A stretch of 45,199 nucleotides of DNA from JBEVNR01 sp040507985 (GTDB lineage: Bacteria; Pseudomonadota; Alphaproteobacteria; Rickettsiales; UBA6187), in the NCBI GenBank assembly GCA_040507985.1, contig JBEVNR010000020.1, forward strand, positions 1 through 45,199, given 5' to 3'. Positions 17,621 through 25,464 of the stretch are shown here, piece after piece. Every line of letters begins with the position of its first letter. Within the stretch, counting starts at the first letter, position 1. The notes beneath the pieces are model-generated. The model worked only from the letters and a program-made list of their open reading frames with translations. It made no database searches and was not told where the DNA came from. A program made the translations under genes and the position numbers.

Positions 17621-19195
17621 CTACTTCACTTCCGGAATTTTGTCGAAACTATGGAACGGGGGAGGGGAGGGCAGCGTCCATTCCAGCGTGTCGGCCTGCG
17701 GATTCCACGGATTGTTTTCCGCCTTGCGGCCTTTGGCGAAGGCGTGCAGCACGACGACGACGAACAGCAGCGCCGATCCGAACGAGATATACGAGCCGAC
17801 GGAGGATATGTAGTTCCACCCGGCATAGGCGTCGGCGTAATCCGGATACCGGCGAGGCATTCCCGCCAATCCCAGGAAATGTTGCGGAAAGAAGGTGACG
17901 TTCGTGCCGATGAAAAACAACCAGAATTGCAGCTTCGCCAGTCCTTCGCAATACATTTTCCCGGTCATTTTAGGAAACCAATAGAAAAATCCCGCAAAGG
18001 CTGCGAACAACGCGCCCAGCGACATCACGTAATGGAAGTGCGCCACGACGTAATAGGTGTCGTGAAAGGCGCGGTCCATTCCCGCGTTGGCCAGCACCAC
18101 GCCGGTGACGCCGCCCACGGTGAACATGAAGATCATGCCGATGGCGTAAAGCATGGGCGTTTCAAAGGTGATGGAGCCGCCCCACATGGTGGCTATCCAG
18201 CTAAAGACCTTAATGCCGGTCGGCACCGCGATCAGCATCGTGGCTAGGGTGAAGTAAGCCAGCACGTCGGTGCTGAAACCGGTGGTGAACATATGGTGCG
18301 CCCACACGATAAAACCGAGCGCGCCGATGCTCGCCATGGCGTAGGCCATGCCGAGATAGCCGAACACCGGTTTGCGGGAAAAGGTCGAGACGACGTGCGA
18401 CACGATGCCGAAACCCGGCAAAATGATGATGTACACTTCCGGATGACCGAAAAACCAGAATAAATGCTGATATAAAATCGGGTCGCCGCCGCCGGCGGGA
18501 TTAAAGAAGGTGGTGCCGAAATTACGGTCGGTCAGCAGCATGGTGATCGCTCCGCCCAGAACCGGCAGGGCGAGCACCAGCAAAAACGCCGTAATCAGCA
18601 CGGACCAGACGAAAAGCGGCATTTTGTGGAAGGTCATGCCCGGCGCGCGCATGTTTAAAATAGTGACGATCATGTTGATGGCGCCTAAGATGGACGAAGC
18701 GCCGGCGAGGTGCAGGCTAAAAATCGCCAGATCGACGGACATGGAGTCGTGGCCGCCGAGACGTGTGCTAAGGGGCGGGTAGACCGTCCAGCCCGTTCCC
18801 GCGCCTTGCCCGACGAACGCCGAGGAAATTAACAATACGAACGCAACGAACAGCAGCCAAAAGCTAATGTTGTTCATGCGCGGAAAGGCCATGTCCGGCG
18901 CGCCGATCATGAGCGGCACCATCCAGTTGGCGAACCCGCCCATCATGGCCGGCATAATCATGAAAAACACCATGACGAAGGCGTGTGCGGTGAGCACCAC
19001 GTTGTAGAATTGGTAATCGCCGTTAAAAATCTGGTTTCCCGGCTCCGCCAATTCCATCCGCAACATCACGGAGAAGGCCGCGCCGACGAATCCCCCGAAA
19101 ATGGAGAACAATAGATACAACGTGCCGATGTCTTTATGGTTAGTGGAAAAAAGCCACCGCGTAACGCCTTTGGGGTGTGAGTCGTGTGCGCCCAT
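17621..19195 (-). CDS. ctaD: cytochrome c oxidase subunit I (aa3 type)
   Basis: Catalytic subunit of the aa3 heme-copper oxidase, 524 residues, twelve membrane helices. Visible residues include the low-spin heme ligand in VLTAHAF and the D-channel Asp and Asn in GAPDMAFPRMNN. The Glu and cross-linked Tyr with the CuB His are in FGHPEVYI, the CuB His pair in WAHHMFTTG, the K-channel Lys in VPTGIKVFSW, and the heme a3 and heme a His in HDTYYVVAHFHY. These define an A1-type oxidase. Several segments (WLFSTNHKDIGTLYLLF, MVPLMIGAPDMAF) are strikingly close to mitochondrial COX1. It lies between ctaC and ctaB. Confidence 0.98.
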   Translation of the reverse strand: MGAHDSHPKGVTRWLFSTNHKDIGTLYLLFSIFGGFVGAAFSVMLRMELAEPGNQIFNGDYQFYNVVLTAHAFVMVFFMIMPAMMGGFANWMVPLMIGAPDMAFPRMNNISFWLLFVAFVLLISSAFVGQGAGTGWTVYPPLSTRLGGHDSMSVDLAIFSLHLAGASSILGAINMIVTILNMRAPGMTFHKMPLFVWSVLITAFLLVLALPVLGGAITMLLTDRNFGTTFFNPAGGGDPILYQHLFWFFGHPEVYIIILPGFGIVSHVVSTFSRKPVFGYLGMAYAMASIGALGFIVWAHHMFTTGFSTDVLAYFTLATMLIAVPTGIKVFSWIATMWGGSITFETPMLYAIGMIFMFTVGGVTGVVLANAGMDRAFHDTYYVVAHFHYVMSLGALFAAFAGFFYWFPKMTGKMYCEGLAKLQFWLFFIGTNVTFFPQHFLGLAGMPRRYPDYADAYAGWNYISSVGSYISFGSALLFVVVVLHAFAKGRKAENNPWNPQADTLEWTLPSPPPFHSFDKIPEVK

Positions 19196-19213
19196 ATGTG
19201 CCGTTCCTTACAA

Positions 19214-20143
19214 TTATTCTTGTGCCTTAGCCGCGCCTATCGTGCCGCCCTGCGCGACTATCCACTTGTTAAATTCTTTTTTCGGCACCGCCTTGATCGA
19301 AATGGGCATAAAGGCGTGGCCTTGTCCGCAGAGTTCGGAACATTGTCCGAAATAATAGCCCGGCTCGTCGATGCGCAGCCAAGTTTCGTTAAGTCGTCCC
19401 GGCACCGCGTCGAGCTTCACGCCCAGCGACGGCACCGCCCAGTCATGAATCACGTCGGCGGCGGTGAGTTGCACCCGCACGTTGGTATCGACGGGAAGCA
19501 CGACGACGTTGTCCGTCTCCAGCAAGCGATAGGCTTTGGGCGATGTACCGCGCTTGGCGTATTTTTGGGCTTTTTCTTGTAGCTGTTTCACTTCGGCGTC
19601 GCTAAGCATATTGGCGACGAATTCTACGCCGTTATCGGGGTAGTTGTACTCCCAATACCATTGGGATCCGGTCACCTTCAGCGTCATGTCGGCGTTTTTC
19701 ACGTCGCTGACGAAATAGAGGGTTTTCATCGATTGCACCGCAATGACGACGATAACCAACACCGGAAGCGCCGTCCATATAATTTCAAGCGGCGTGTTGT
19801 GCGACGTCGTGGAGGGTACGGGGTTGCGCGCGCGGCGGTAGCGCACGCACACATAGATGAGCAAGGCAAACACCAAGGCCGATATGGCGGCGATAACGTA
19901 GAGCAACAACCCGTGAAACTCGGTGAGAGTGTGCATAACGGGCGAATGCGCGGGTTGAAAACCGGTTTCCCATTCTTGGGCCAAACCGACGACGTGACGA
20001 CGGGCGACCTCCTTCGCCTTGGCTTCCATGGCGGCGTCGTCCAGCGCCGCACGGGCGGGAAGGGCGGTCCATAGAACCGGCGACGCTAAGGCGAACGCCG
20101 CAAGGGCGCGGAACAGCTTATGAAAAGTCGCCTTTTTCGGCAT
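19214..20143 (-). CDS. ctaC: cytochrome c oxidase subunit II
   Basis: Electron-entry subunit of the aa3 oxidase. From the ATG at 20143 it has 309 residues: a signal peptide ending near ALPARA, two membrane helices, and a periplasmic cupredoxin domain. The CuA ligands are visible as a His in DVIHDWAVP, the CxxxC of CSELCGQGHAFM with its His, and the Met. GGAGGG just upstream supports this start over an in-frame ATG at 20185, which would lie before the probable transcription start. It is first in the ctaC-ctaD-ctaB operon, with a near-consensus promoter 43-71 bases upstream. Confidence 0.95.
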   Translation of the reverse strand: MPKKATFHKLFRALAAFALASPVLWTALPARAALDDAAMEAKAKEVARRHVVGLAQEWETGFQPAHSPVMHTLTEFHGLLLYVIAAISALVFALLIYVCVRYRRARNPVPSTTSHNTPLEIIWTALPVLVIVVIAVQSMKTLYFVSDVKNADMTLKVTGSQWYWEYNYPDNGVEFVANMLSDAEVKQLQEKAQKYAKRGTSPKAYRLLETDNVVVLPVDTNVRVQLTAADVIHDWAVPSLGVKLDAVPGRLNETWLRIDEPGYYFGQCSELCGQGHAFMPISIKAVPKKEFNKWIVAQGGTIGAAKAQE

Positions 20144-20175
20144 ATGCGTTCCCTCCGCCTTTTCTCTCGAAAACA

Positions 20176-20198
20176 ATAAGTTCAACTTATAATAAGTT
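20176..20198. promoter_or_regulatory. triple half-site operator-like array at the ctaC promoter
   Basis: Three 7-mers with eight-base spacing: ATAAGTT at 20176-20182, AACTTAT at 20184-20190 and ATAAGTT at 20192-20198. Neighbours form two overlapping perfect 15-base palindromes that share the middle half-site. The array covers the -10 hexamer and predicted start of ctaC, a typical place for a repressor. The regulator is not identified. Confidence 0.5.
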
Positions 20199-20214
20199 GC
20201 GCTACGTAAGTCAA
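20186..20214 (-). promoter_or_regulatory. sigma-70-like promoter of ctaCDB
   Basis: On the minus strand TTGACT (20214-20209) is followed after exactly 17 bases by TATAAG (20191-20186). Both hexamers match the consensus at five of six positions. The predicted start near 20179 leaves a leader of about 36 bases to the ctaC ATG. Confidence 0.65.
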
Positions 20215-20362
20215 TCCGTAACTCTAAGAAGAAACGACGCTAAGCGTGTCAATAAATACGGGCGACATTAATTAATTTTTCAGGCAATCGGCTTTATAGT
20301 CAACAATTCTTTGAGATACGCAACTTTAAGGCGAAAAAAGATTTCCGTAAGGTAGCGGCGGC

Positions 20363-21955
20363 ATGACGGCATCACAAGACGGCAAAAACGCGCGGAGCCA
20401 CAAAACGGCGAAACGTTCGCTTTCCGCCCGCTTTCACGGACGATCCATCACCTATAAGCTCACCGCTTCGGTGATGGTCGCGTGTTTTTTGTCGCTGACC
20501 GTTTCCGGAATATGCCAGATCGCCCTACAATATTTCTCGTTATTTTTGGGCGCGCGGGAAGAAATGAAAAGCGTCGCCCTGCTCATAGGGGGAGAAAGCC
20601 GAAACGCGCTGGCGCTGGGCGAAAAATCTCGCGCGGAATCGGCCTTGTCGGCTTTGCGATTGCATAAAAAAGCCTATATGGCGTGCCTGTACGACGCCAA
20701 CAACCGACTTTTCGCCGAATATCGCGTCTCAGGCGTAGAACATTGTCTTGACGATGAATCGCCGGCCTATTTCATCGATAGGTGGAATCGCATCGCGATA
20801 AGTAAAAGCGTCGACGGTGAGGAAAAGCGGCTGGGTACGCTTTACGTCGTCTATCGTTTAAACGATTTTTATATTTTTTTGGGGTATTTCGCCTTTGCCG
20901 ACGTGATAATTTTAGGCGTTGCCCTTGCCTTTACCTACGGGTCGTCTAAGTTTATTAAAAAAGCTATCGCGCGCCCTATCGTCGAGCTGGCGCAAAAGGC
21001 GAAGGAATTTTCCGTGACGGAAGATTACGACATAAGGGTGAAAAAAAAGCACGACGACGAAATAGGCATGCTGGTGGAGAATTTCAACGCGATGCTCGAG
21101 AGGGTCGCGGAGAAAAAACGTAAGGTGGAGGCGCTGAACGACGAGTTGATCGTCGCCACGCGCATGGCCGACGTCGCCAGGCAATCGGCGGAGCGCGCCA
21201 ATTATTTGAAATCGGAATTTCTGGCAAACATGAGCCACGAATTGCGCACGCCCATGAACTCGATTTTAGGGTTCTCGCGGCGCAGCATCAAAAAAATCGA
21301 CCTCCTTCCCAAAGAGACGCTGCTTGAAAATCTGCAAACGATCAACGAAAGCGGCAGCAGGTTACTGGGGTTGTTAAACGATTTGCTCGATCTCTCGAAA
21401 CTGGAGGCGGGAAAAATGCAGTTTGACATGACTCCCGTCGACCTTTCCTCTTGCGTGAGGAAAATGGTGAAGGAAATATACCCCATAGCGCAGGAAAAAA
21501 ACGTGTTGATTGTCGTGCACGACCCTCTTTTTCCCGTCGTCATCGATTGCGACGTCGTGCGCGTCGAACAAATCGCGCTCAACGTTTTATCCAACGCCGT
21601 GAAATTTACGGCGGGCGGAAAGTCGGTGCGCGTGTCTTATTCCCCTACGGAAATATTGAAAAATCCCGACGGCATGAAAAAAGCGGTGCGCGTGACGATA
21701 GAGGACGAGGGAACGGGCATTCCCGACGGCGAGCTGGAGACGGTGTTCGACAAATTCGTGCAGAGCAGCAAAACCAAGTCCGGCGCGGGAGGGACCGGGC
21801 TTGGGCTGGCCATTTGCAAGGAAATCGTCGACGCCCACTCCGGGCGGATTTGGGCGGAACACGGAAAAAACGGGGGCGCGGTGTTCCGCTTCGCGCTTCC
21901 TTACGCGCAAAGAACGGCGCGGCTGGAGACGGAGATATATGCGAATTATGGATAA
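20363..21955 (+). CDS. membrane sensor histidine kinase (CHASE8-like, HAMP)
   Basis: A 530-residue hybrid-free histidine kinase. Two membrane segments (about 33-60 and 170-192) enclose an extracytoplasmic region that resembles CHASE8 (ALSALRLHKKAYMACLYDAN). A HAMP domain follows (about 195-250), then HisKA with the phosphorylated His292 in MSHELRTPMNS. The ATPase domain has the N-box QIALNVLSNAVKF, G1 DEGTGIP and G2 GTGLGLAI. The ligand is unknown. The following regulator gene overlaps its 3' end, so they probably form a pair and are co-transcribed. Divergent from ctaC. Confidence 0.93.
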   Translation: MTASQDGKNARSHKTAKRSLSARFHGRSITYKLTASVMVACFLSLTVSGICQIALQYFSLFLGAREEMKSVALLIGGESRNALALGEKSRAESALSALRLHKKAYMACLYDANNRLFAEYRVSGVEHCLDDESPAYFIDRWNRIAISKSVDGEEKRLGTLYVVYRLNDFYIFLGYFAFADVIILGVALAFTYGSSKFIKKAIARPIVELAQKAKEFSVTEDYDIRVKKKHDDEIGMLVENFNAMLERVAEKKRKVEALNDELIVATRMADVARQSAERANYLKSEFLANMSHELRTPMNSILGFSRRSIKKIDLLPKETLLENLQTINESGSRLLGLLNDLLDLSKLEAGKMQFDMTPVDLSSCVRKMVKEIYPIAQEKNVLIVVHDPLFPVVIDCDVVRVEQIALNVLSNAVKFTAGGKSVRVSYSPTEILKNPDGMKKAVRVTIEDEGTGIPDGELETVFDKFVQSSKTKSGAGGTGLGLAICKEIVDAHSGRIWAEHGKNGGAVFRFALPYAQRTARLETEIYANYG

Positions 21956-22847
21956 AAAAGACGTCCTTATCTTGCTTGTCGACGACGAAAACGCGAACGT
22001 TCGATTGCTGCGAAGCGATTTGGAGGACGCGGGTTATTCTCGTTTCCTCGTCGCGCGCGACGGCGTGGAGGCGTGGGGCATTTTAGAAAAAAACCATCGC
22101 GACATAGACGTCGTGCTGCTTGACCGCATGATGCCGAACATGAACGGCATGGAGGTGATGGCGAAGATAAAGGCGCATCCCGACATGCAGCAATTGCCCG
22201 TCATCATGCAGACGGCGGCGGCGTCGAAAGAGCAAATGCTGGAGGGCATCGCCGCCGGCGTGTATTATTACCTCACGAAACCCTATGACGAGGAAACGCT
22301 CGTCGCCACCGTCGAGGCCGCCGTCCGCGACCATGCGGCGGTGTCGGCCATTCGCAAGGACCCCGCGCGCTTTAGCGACAGCGCGCATTTGGTGACCGAA
22401 AGCTGGTTCCGCGCCCGCACGCTCGAAGACGCGTCGTCGCTCGGGGCCTATCTGGCCGGGCTGTTTCCCGATCCGGAGCGCGTCGTCACCGGCATTACCG
22501 AGTTGCTCATTAACGCCATTGAACACGGCAATCTGGGCATTAGCTACGAAGAAAAAAGTCGCCTCGTGCGGGAGGGCGACTGGCACGACGAAATCGCGCG
22601 GCGCCTTGCCTTGCCGGAACACAGCCAAAAATACGCCGAAGCGCATTACCGCAAAGGCGAAACGGAAATTTTCTTAGGCATAAAGGATTGCGGAAAAGGA
22701 TTCGACTGGGAGAAATATCTCGACATCGACCCGGAACGCGCCCTGCACCATCACGGGCGCGGCATCGCCATGGCGAAAATTATGTCGTTCGATTCCATGG
22801 AATACCAAGGCTGCGGCAACGAGATACATTGCCGGGTGAGTTGGTGA
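21939..22847 (+). CDS. response regulator fused to an RsbW-like ATPase domain
   Basis: A 302-residue two-domain protein. The receiver domain (about 8-125) has acidic residues Asp15-Asp16, the phospho-acceptor Asp62 in VVLLDRMMPN, and the conserved Lys in YYLTKPYDEE. The C-terminal domain (about 150-300) looks like HATPase_c_2, the anti-sigma/RsbW type: N-box ELLINAIEHGN, then IKDCGKGFDW and a G2-like HHHGRGIAMAK. There is no HisKA domain and no DNA-binding domain. The ATG at 21939 has GGAG four bases upstream and overlaps the kinase by 17 bases; ATG 21948 is an alternative. It may act by partner switching or as a kinase, but no sigma factor or STAS gene is in view. Confidence 0.88.
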   Translation: MRIMDKKDVLILLVDDENANVRLLRSDLEDAGYSRFLVARDGVEAWGILEKNHRDIDVVLLDRMMPNMNGMEVMAKIKAHPDMQQLPVIMQTAAASKEQMLEGIAAGVYYYLTKPYDEETLVATVEAAVRDHAAVSAIRKDPARFSDSAHLVTESWFRARTLEDASSLGAYLAGLFPDPERVVTGITELLINAIEHGNLGISYEEKSRLVREGDWHDEIARRLALPEHSQKYAEAHYRKGETEIFLGIKDCGKGFDWEKYLDIDPERALHHHGRGIAMAKIMSFDSMEYQGCGNEIHCRVSW

Positions 22848-22852
22848 GGGGA

Positions 22853-22998
22853 TAGACCTCTTGCATAACCCTATCTATGGCGTGCGCCTACGCGCCTTCA
22901 TCCGTCCTCGAATCCTCACGTACCTATGTACGCTGCGGTTCTGCGGGCGGGTGACGGCGCCTATTCGCCTCGCCCTAGCGGGTTTTGCAAGAGGTCTA
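22853..22998. mobile_element. MITE-like element with 19-base terminal inverted repeats
   Basis: A 146-base element bounded by TAGACCTCTTGCATAACCC at 22853-22871 and its inverse at 22980-22998, with one mismatch in 19. No ORF. Both ends finish in TA. It fills the space between two convergent genes and may serve as their bidirectional terminator. A diverged relative occurs at about 33297-33500. Confidence 0.7.
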
Positions 22999-23002
22999 AC
23001 GG

Positions 23003-23776
23003 TTACGCGCCGCCCGCCGCGCGTCCGATGATTGCAACGCACGGTGACGTCATCTCCGCTTTTTGCATATCTTCCGCGAACGACGCCAGAACGGAGCGAA
23101 GGCGCTTTTCATCCGGCAGGGAGGCGGCGCTCGCGGCGACGCAAGGCGTATCGGCCGGCATGCCTCCGCGCAGCAAATCTTCCGTAATTTCGCGCATGCG
23201 CACCAATCCCATATAGACCACGAAGGTGGTTTCCGCGTCGCGGTCCGGGTGATACGAGACGCCATTTTTCGCCGGTGCGTTTCGATGCCCCGTCACGAAA
23301 CGCACGGACGACGCCCCTTCCCTGTGGGTGAGGGAAAATCCGCACGCGGCGGCGGCGGCGGACGCGGCGGTGACGCCGGGAATAATCTCGAACGGCACGC
23401 CGGCGTCCGCCAATGCCCGGATCTCTTCGCCGGATCGCCCGAAAACAAGGGGATCGCCGCCTTTTAAACGCAGCACCCTTCGTCCGGCGCGCGCCTCTTC
23501 GACCATGGCGGAATTTATTTCTTCTTGCGACATGGCATGTTCGCGGCATGCCTTTCCCGCGTATATTTTACGAACGGAAGAAGGAATTAAGGCCAGCACG
23601 TCGGCGCCGACAAGCCTATCGTAAATGACGACGTCGATGGCGTCGGAACAAATAAGTCGGTATGCCCTTAACGTCAGCAGATCGAGCGCGCCCGGACCCG
23701 CTCCGCAAATATACACGCAGGGAGCGGACGTTCCGCCGTCGGAGAGGGGCGAGGAAGCAAGCGAGTCTATCGGCAA
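23003..23776 (-). CDS. cobA: uroporphyrinogen-III C-methyltransferase
   Basis: SAM-dependent enzyme that methylates uroporphyrinogen III at C2 and C7 to precorrin-2, for siroheme or cobalamin. It has 257 residues, a stand-alone SUMT without the CysG oxidase/chelatase part. Family motifs are VYICGAGPG near the N-terminus, YDRLV, LRLKGGDPLVFGR and the SAM region IIPGVTAASAAAA. The apparent start is TTG at 23776, inside the 3' end of ialB (10-base overlap); a GTG 22 codons later is an alternative. No other siroheme or B12 genes are nearby. Confidence 0.92.
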   Translation of the reverse strand: MPIDSLASSPLSDGGTSAPCVYICGAGPGALDLLTLRAYRLICSDAIDVVIYDRLVGADVLALIPSSVRKIYAGKACREHAMSQEEINSAMVEEARAGRRVLRLKGGDPLVFGRSGEEIRALADAGVPFEIIPGVTAASAAAAACGFSLTHREGASSVRFVTGHRNAPAKNGVSYHPDRDAETTFVVYMGLVRMREITEDLLRGGMPADTPCVAASAASLPDEKRLRSVLASFAEDMQKAEMTSPCVAIIGRAAGGA

Positions 23777-24264
23777 AGATCGTCCATACGTTTGACGGCG
23801 TTGCTAAATCCCATCAGCGAATAATTATCCGTGGAGTAGGTTTCCCTAATGGACGTGCCTTTTACCGACATGCTCGATCCTTTTTTCATGGCCGCCACAA
23901 TGTCGCCGTCGATTTTTTCGGATTGCGCCCAGGCGCGCTCGCCTTTGGTGAACATCGCAAACGCGTTGCCCTGCACGTTGAGGGCCACGTCGCTGCCGGC
24001 CTTATAGGGGTAGCCGGAATAAGTGCTGACCTCGTAGGCGTCGCCGCGAATCCGCGTCACGATGAAATACGGCTCGTCCCGCTTGTTGTAGTTGCCGCTT
24101 TTCTTTGTGGGGAACGACGCGGCATAGCATGTTTTCTTGCCTTGTAGCGTGGTAGTGTAGACCGACCAATCTTTAAATTCCTTGTCTTTTTGTTGCGCCG
24201 CGGCCGGAAAGGCGAGCGTTGCCGCCAATCCCAAAGCGCCGAAAAACGTTGCAGTCCGTATCAT
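23767..24264 (-). CDS. invasion-associated locus B (IalB) family protein
   Basis: Secreted periplasmic protein of 165 residues. It has a signal peptide (residues 1-23, ending AFPAAAQ), then the family pattern FKDWSVYT, KTCYAASFP and a C-terminal GFSNAVKRMDDLC; two cysteines could form a disulphide. The family is named for a Bartonella gene but is widespread in non-pathogenic alphaproteobacteria, so the name does not imply invasion. AGGAG about eight bases before the ATG supports the start. It overlaps cobA by ten bases. Confidence 0.87.
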   Translation of the reverse strand: MIRTATFFGALGLAATLAFPAAAQQKDKEFKDWSVYTTTLQGKKTCYAASFPTKKSGNYNKRDEPYFIVTRIRGDAYEVSTYSGYPYKAGSDVALNVQGNAFAMFTKGERAWAQSEKIDGDIVAAMKKGSSMSVKGTSIRETYSTDNYSLMGFSNAVKRMDDLCR

Positions 24265-24384
24265 GCCGCAAGCTCCTAAACGTTGTTTTATCTTACTTCA
24301 TAAGTCATAAAAGCCGGTCGCCGGAAAATCAAGTTATTACTTCGCCTTTCTTTTTTTGGGCGTCGGAAACGCTCTTCTCGACCT

Positions 24385-25464
24385 TTAGGGCTTCTCTTTC
24401 ATGGCCGAACCCCGCGCCTCTTCGACCGAAGAAAATCCGTTTTGCGTTAAGCGCGCCTCAAGCTCGCCTATAATGCGCCGCGCTGCGCCGGGGCCGTCAT
24501 AGATAAGGCACGTGTAGATTTGCACCGCCGACGCGCCGTTTGCGATGCGGAGAAACGCGTCTTCGCCGGACGATATGCCGCCGCAGGCGATAATCGGAAC
24601 GGCGCCTTTCGAGGCGCGATAAAACGTGCGCAATTTATTGAGCGCCAAGGCTTTCAGCGGCTCTCCGCTTAATCCTCCTTGTTCCGATTGCGCGGAGTCG
24701 CGCAAGGTCAGCGGTCTTGACACGGTCGTGTTTCCCGCGATGACGCCGTCCGTGTTGTGGCGAAGGAAGGCTTCCGCCAATTCGCCCAGATCGTCGTCGG
24801 AAACGTCCGGCGCGATTTTAACGAAAATAGGCTTACGCACGCCGGTTGTTTCTTCTCCCTCTTTTTTAGCGGCCGCGATATGGTCGAGTACCGATTCGAT
24901 ATTTTTAGCGCGTTGTAAGTCCCGCAAGCCGGGCGTATTGGGGGAGGAAATATTCACTACGATATAATCCGCGAGCGGATAGGCCCTCGCGATGATTGCG
25001 CGATAATCTTCGGGACAATCGACGCGATGCTTGTTCAGCCCAACGTTGATTCCCAGCGGCGGCGCGTCCGGCCTGGCCTTGCGAAAGGCTTGTATGCGCG
25101 AGAGGGCCGCAAGGATTCCGTCGTTGTTAAACCCCATGCGATTGACGATGGCGCCGTCTTCCTGTAGCCGAAATAGGCGCGGCTTCGGGTTGCCGGGCTG
25201 CGAGACGAGCGTAACCGTGCCGATTTCGACGAAGCCGAATCCTAGCCCGAACGTTCCCCTTAACGCCTTGGCATTCTTGTCGAATCCGGCGGCAAGCCCG
25301 ACGGCGTTAGGAAACTGCAATCCGGCGACGGAGACGCGGGTCGGCGACGGCACGGCAAAACTTCCCGCCGGCAACCTAGCCAGCGTGCCTATCGCAAGCT
25401 CATGCGCCTTTTCCGGATCGAGGGAAAAAAATAACGGGCGAATGCGGCGATAGAGGCTTAGCAT
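24385..25464 (-). CDS. pyrD: dihydroorotate dehydrogenase (quinone), class 2
   Basis: Membrane-associated flavoenzyme that oxidises dihydroorotate to orotate and reduces quinone, fourth step of pyrimidine synthesis. Its 359 residues include the N-terminal amphipathic extension typical of class 2 (YRRIRPLFFSLDPEKAH). FMN and substrate motifs are VGLAAGFDKN, NRMGFNNDG, VNISSPNTPGLRDLQ (with the catalytic Ser region), IAGNTTVSR and IACGGISSGEDA. Its ATG directly follows the ccoP stop (TAAATG), with the ribosome site inside the ccoP end, so it is probably translated from the cbb3 operon mRNA. Confidence 0.96.
   Translation of the reverse strand: MLSLYRRIRPLFFSLDPEKAHELAIGTLARLPAGSFAVPSPTRVSVAGLQFPNAVGLAAGFDKNAKALRGTFGLGFGFVEIGTVTLVSQPGNPKPRLFRLQEDGAIVNRMGFNNDGILAALSRIQAFRKARPDAPPLGINVGLNKHRVDCPEDYRAIIARAYPLADYIVVNISSPNTPGLRDLQRAKNIESVLDHIAAAKKEGEETTGVRKPIFVKIAPDVSDDDLGELAEAFLRHNTDGVIAGNTTVSRPLTLRDSAQSEQGGLSGEPLKALALNKLRTFYRASKGAVPIIACGGISSGEDAFLRIANGASAVQIYTCLIYDGPGAARRIIGELEARLTQNGFSSVEEARGSAMKEKP

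Noticed and set aside
24345..24384. Hairpin beside a T-run between pyrD and ialB
   Set aside because: The T-run precedes the hairpin on the plus strand, so on the transcribed minus strand it is followed by A residues and cannot act as an intrinsic terminator for pyrD.
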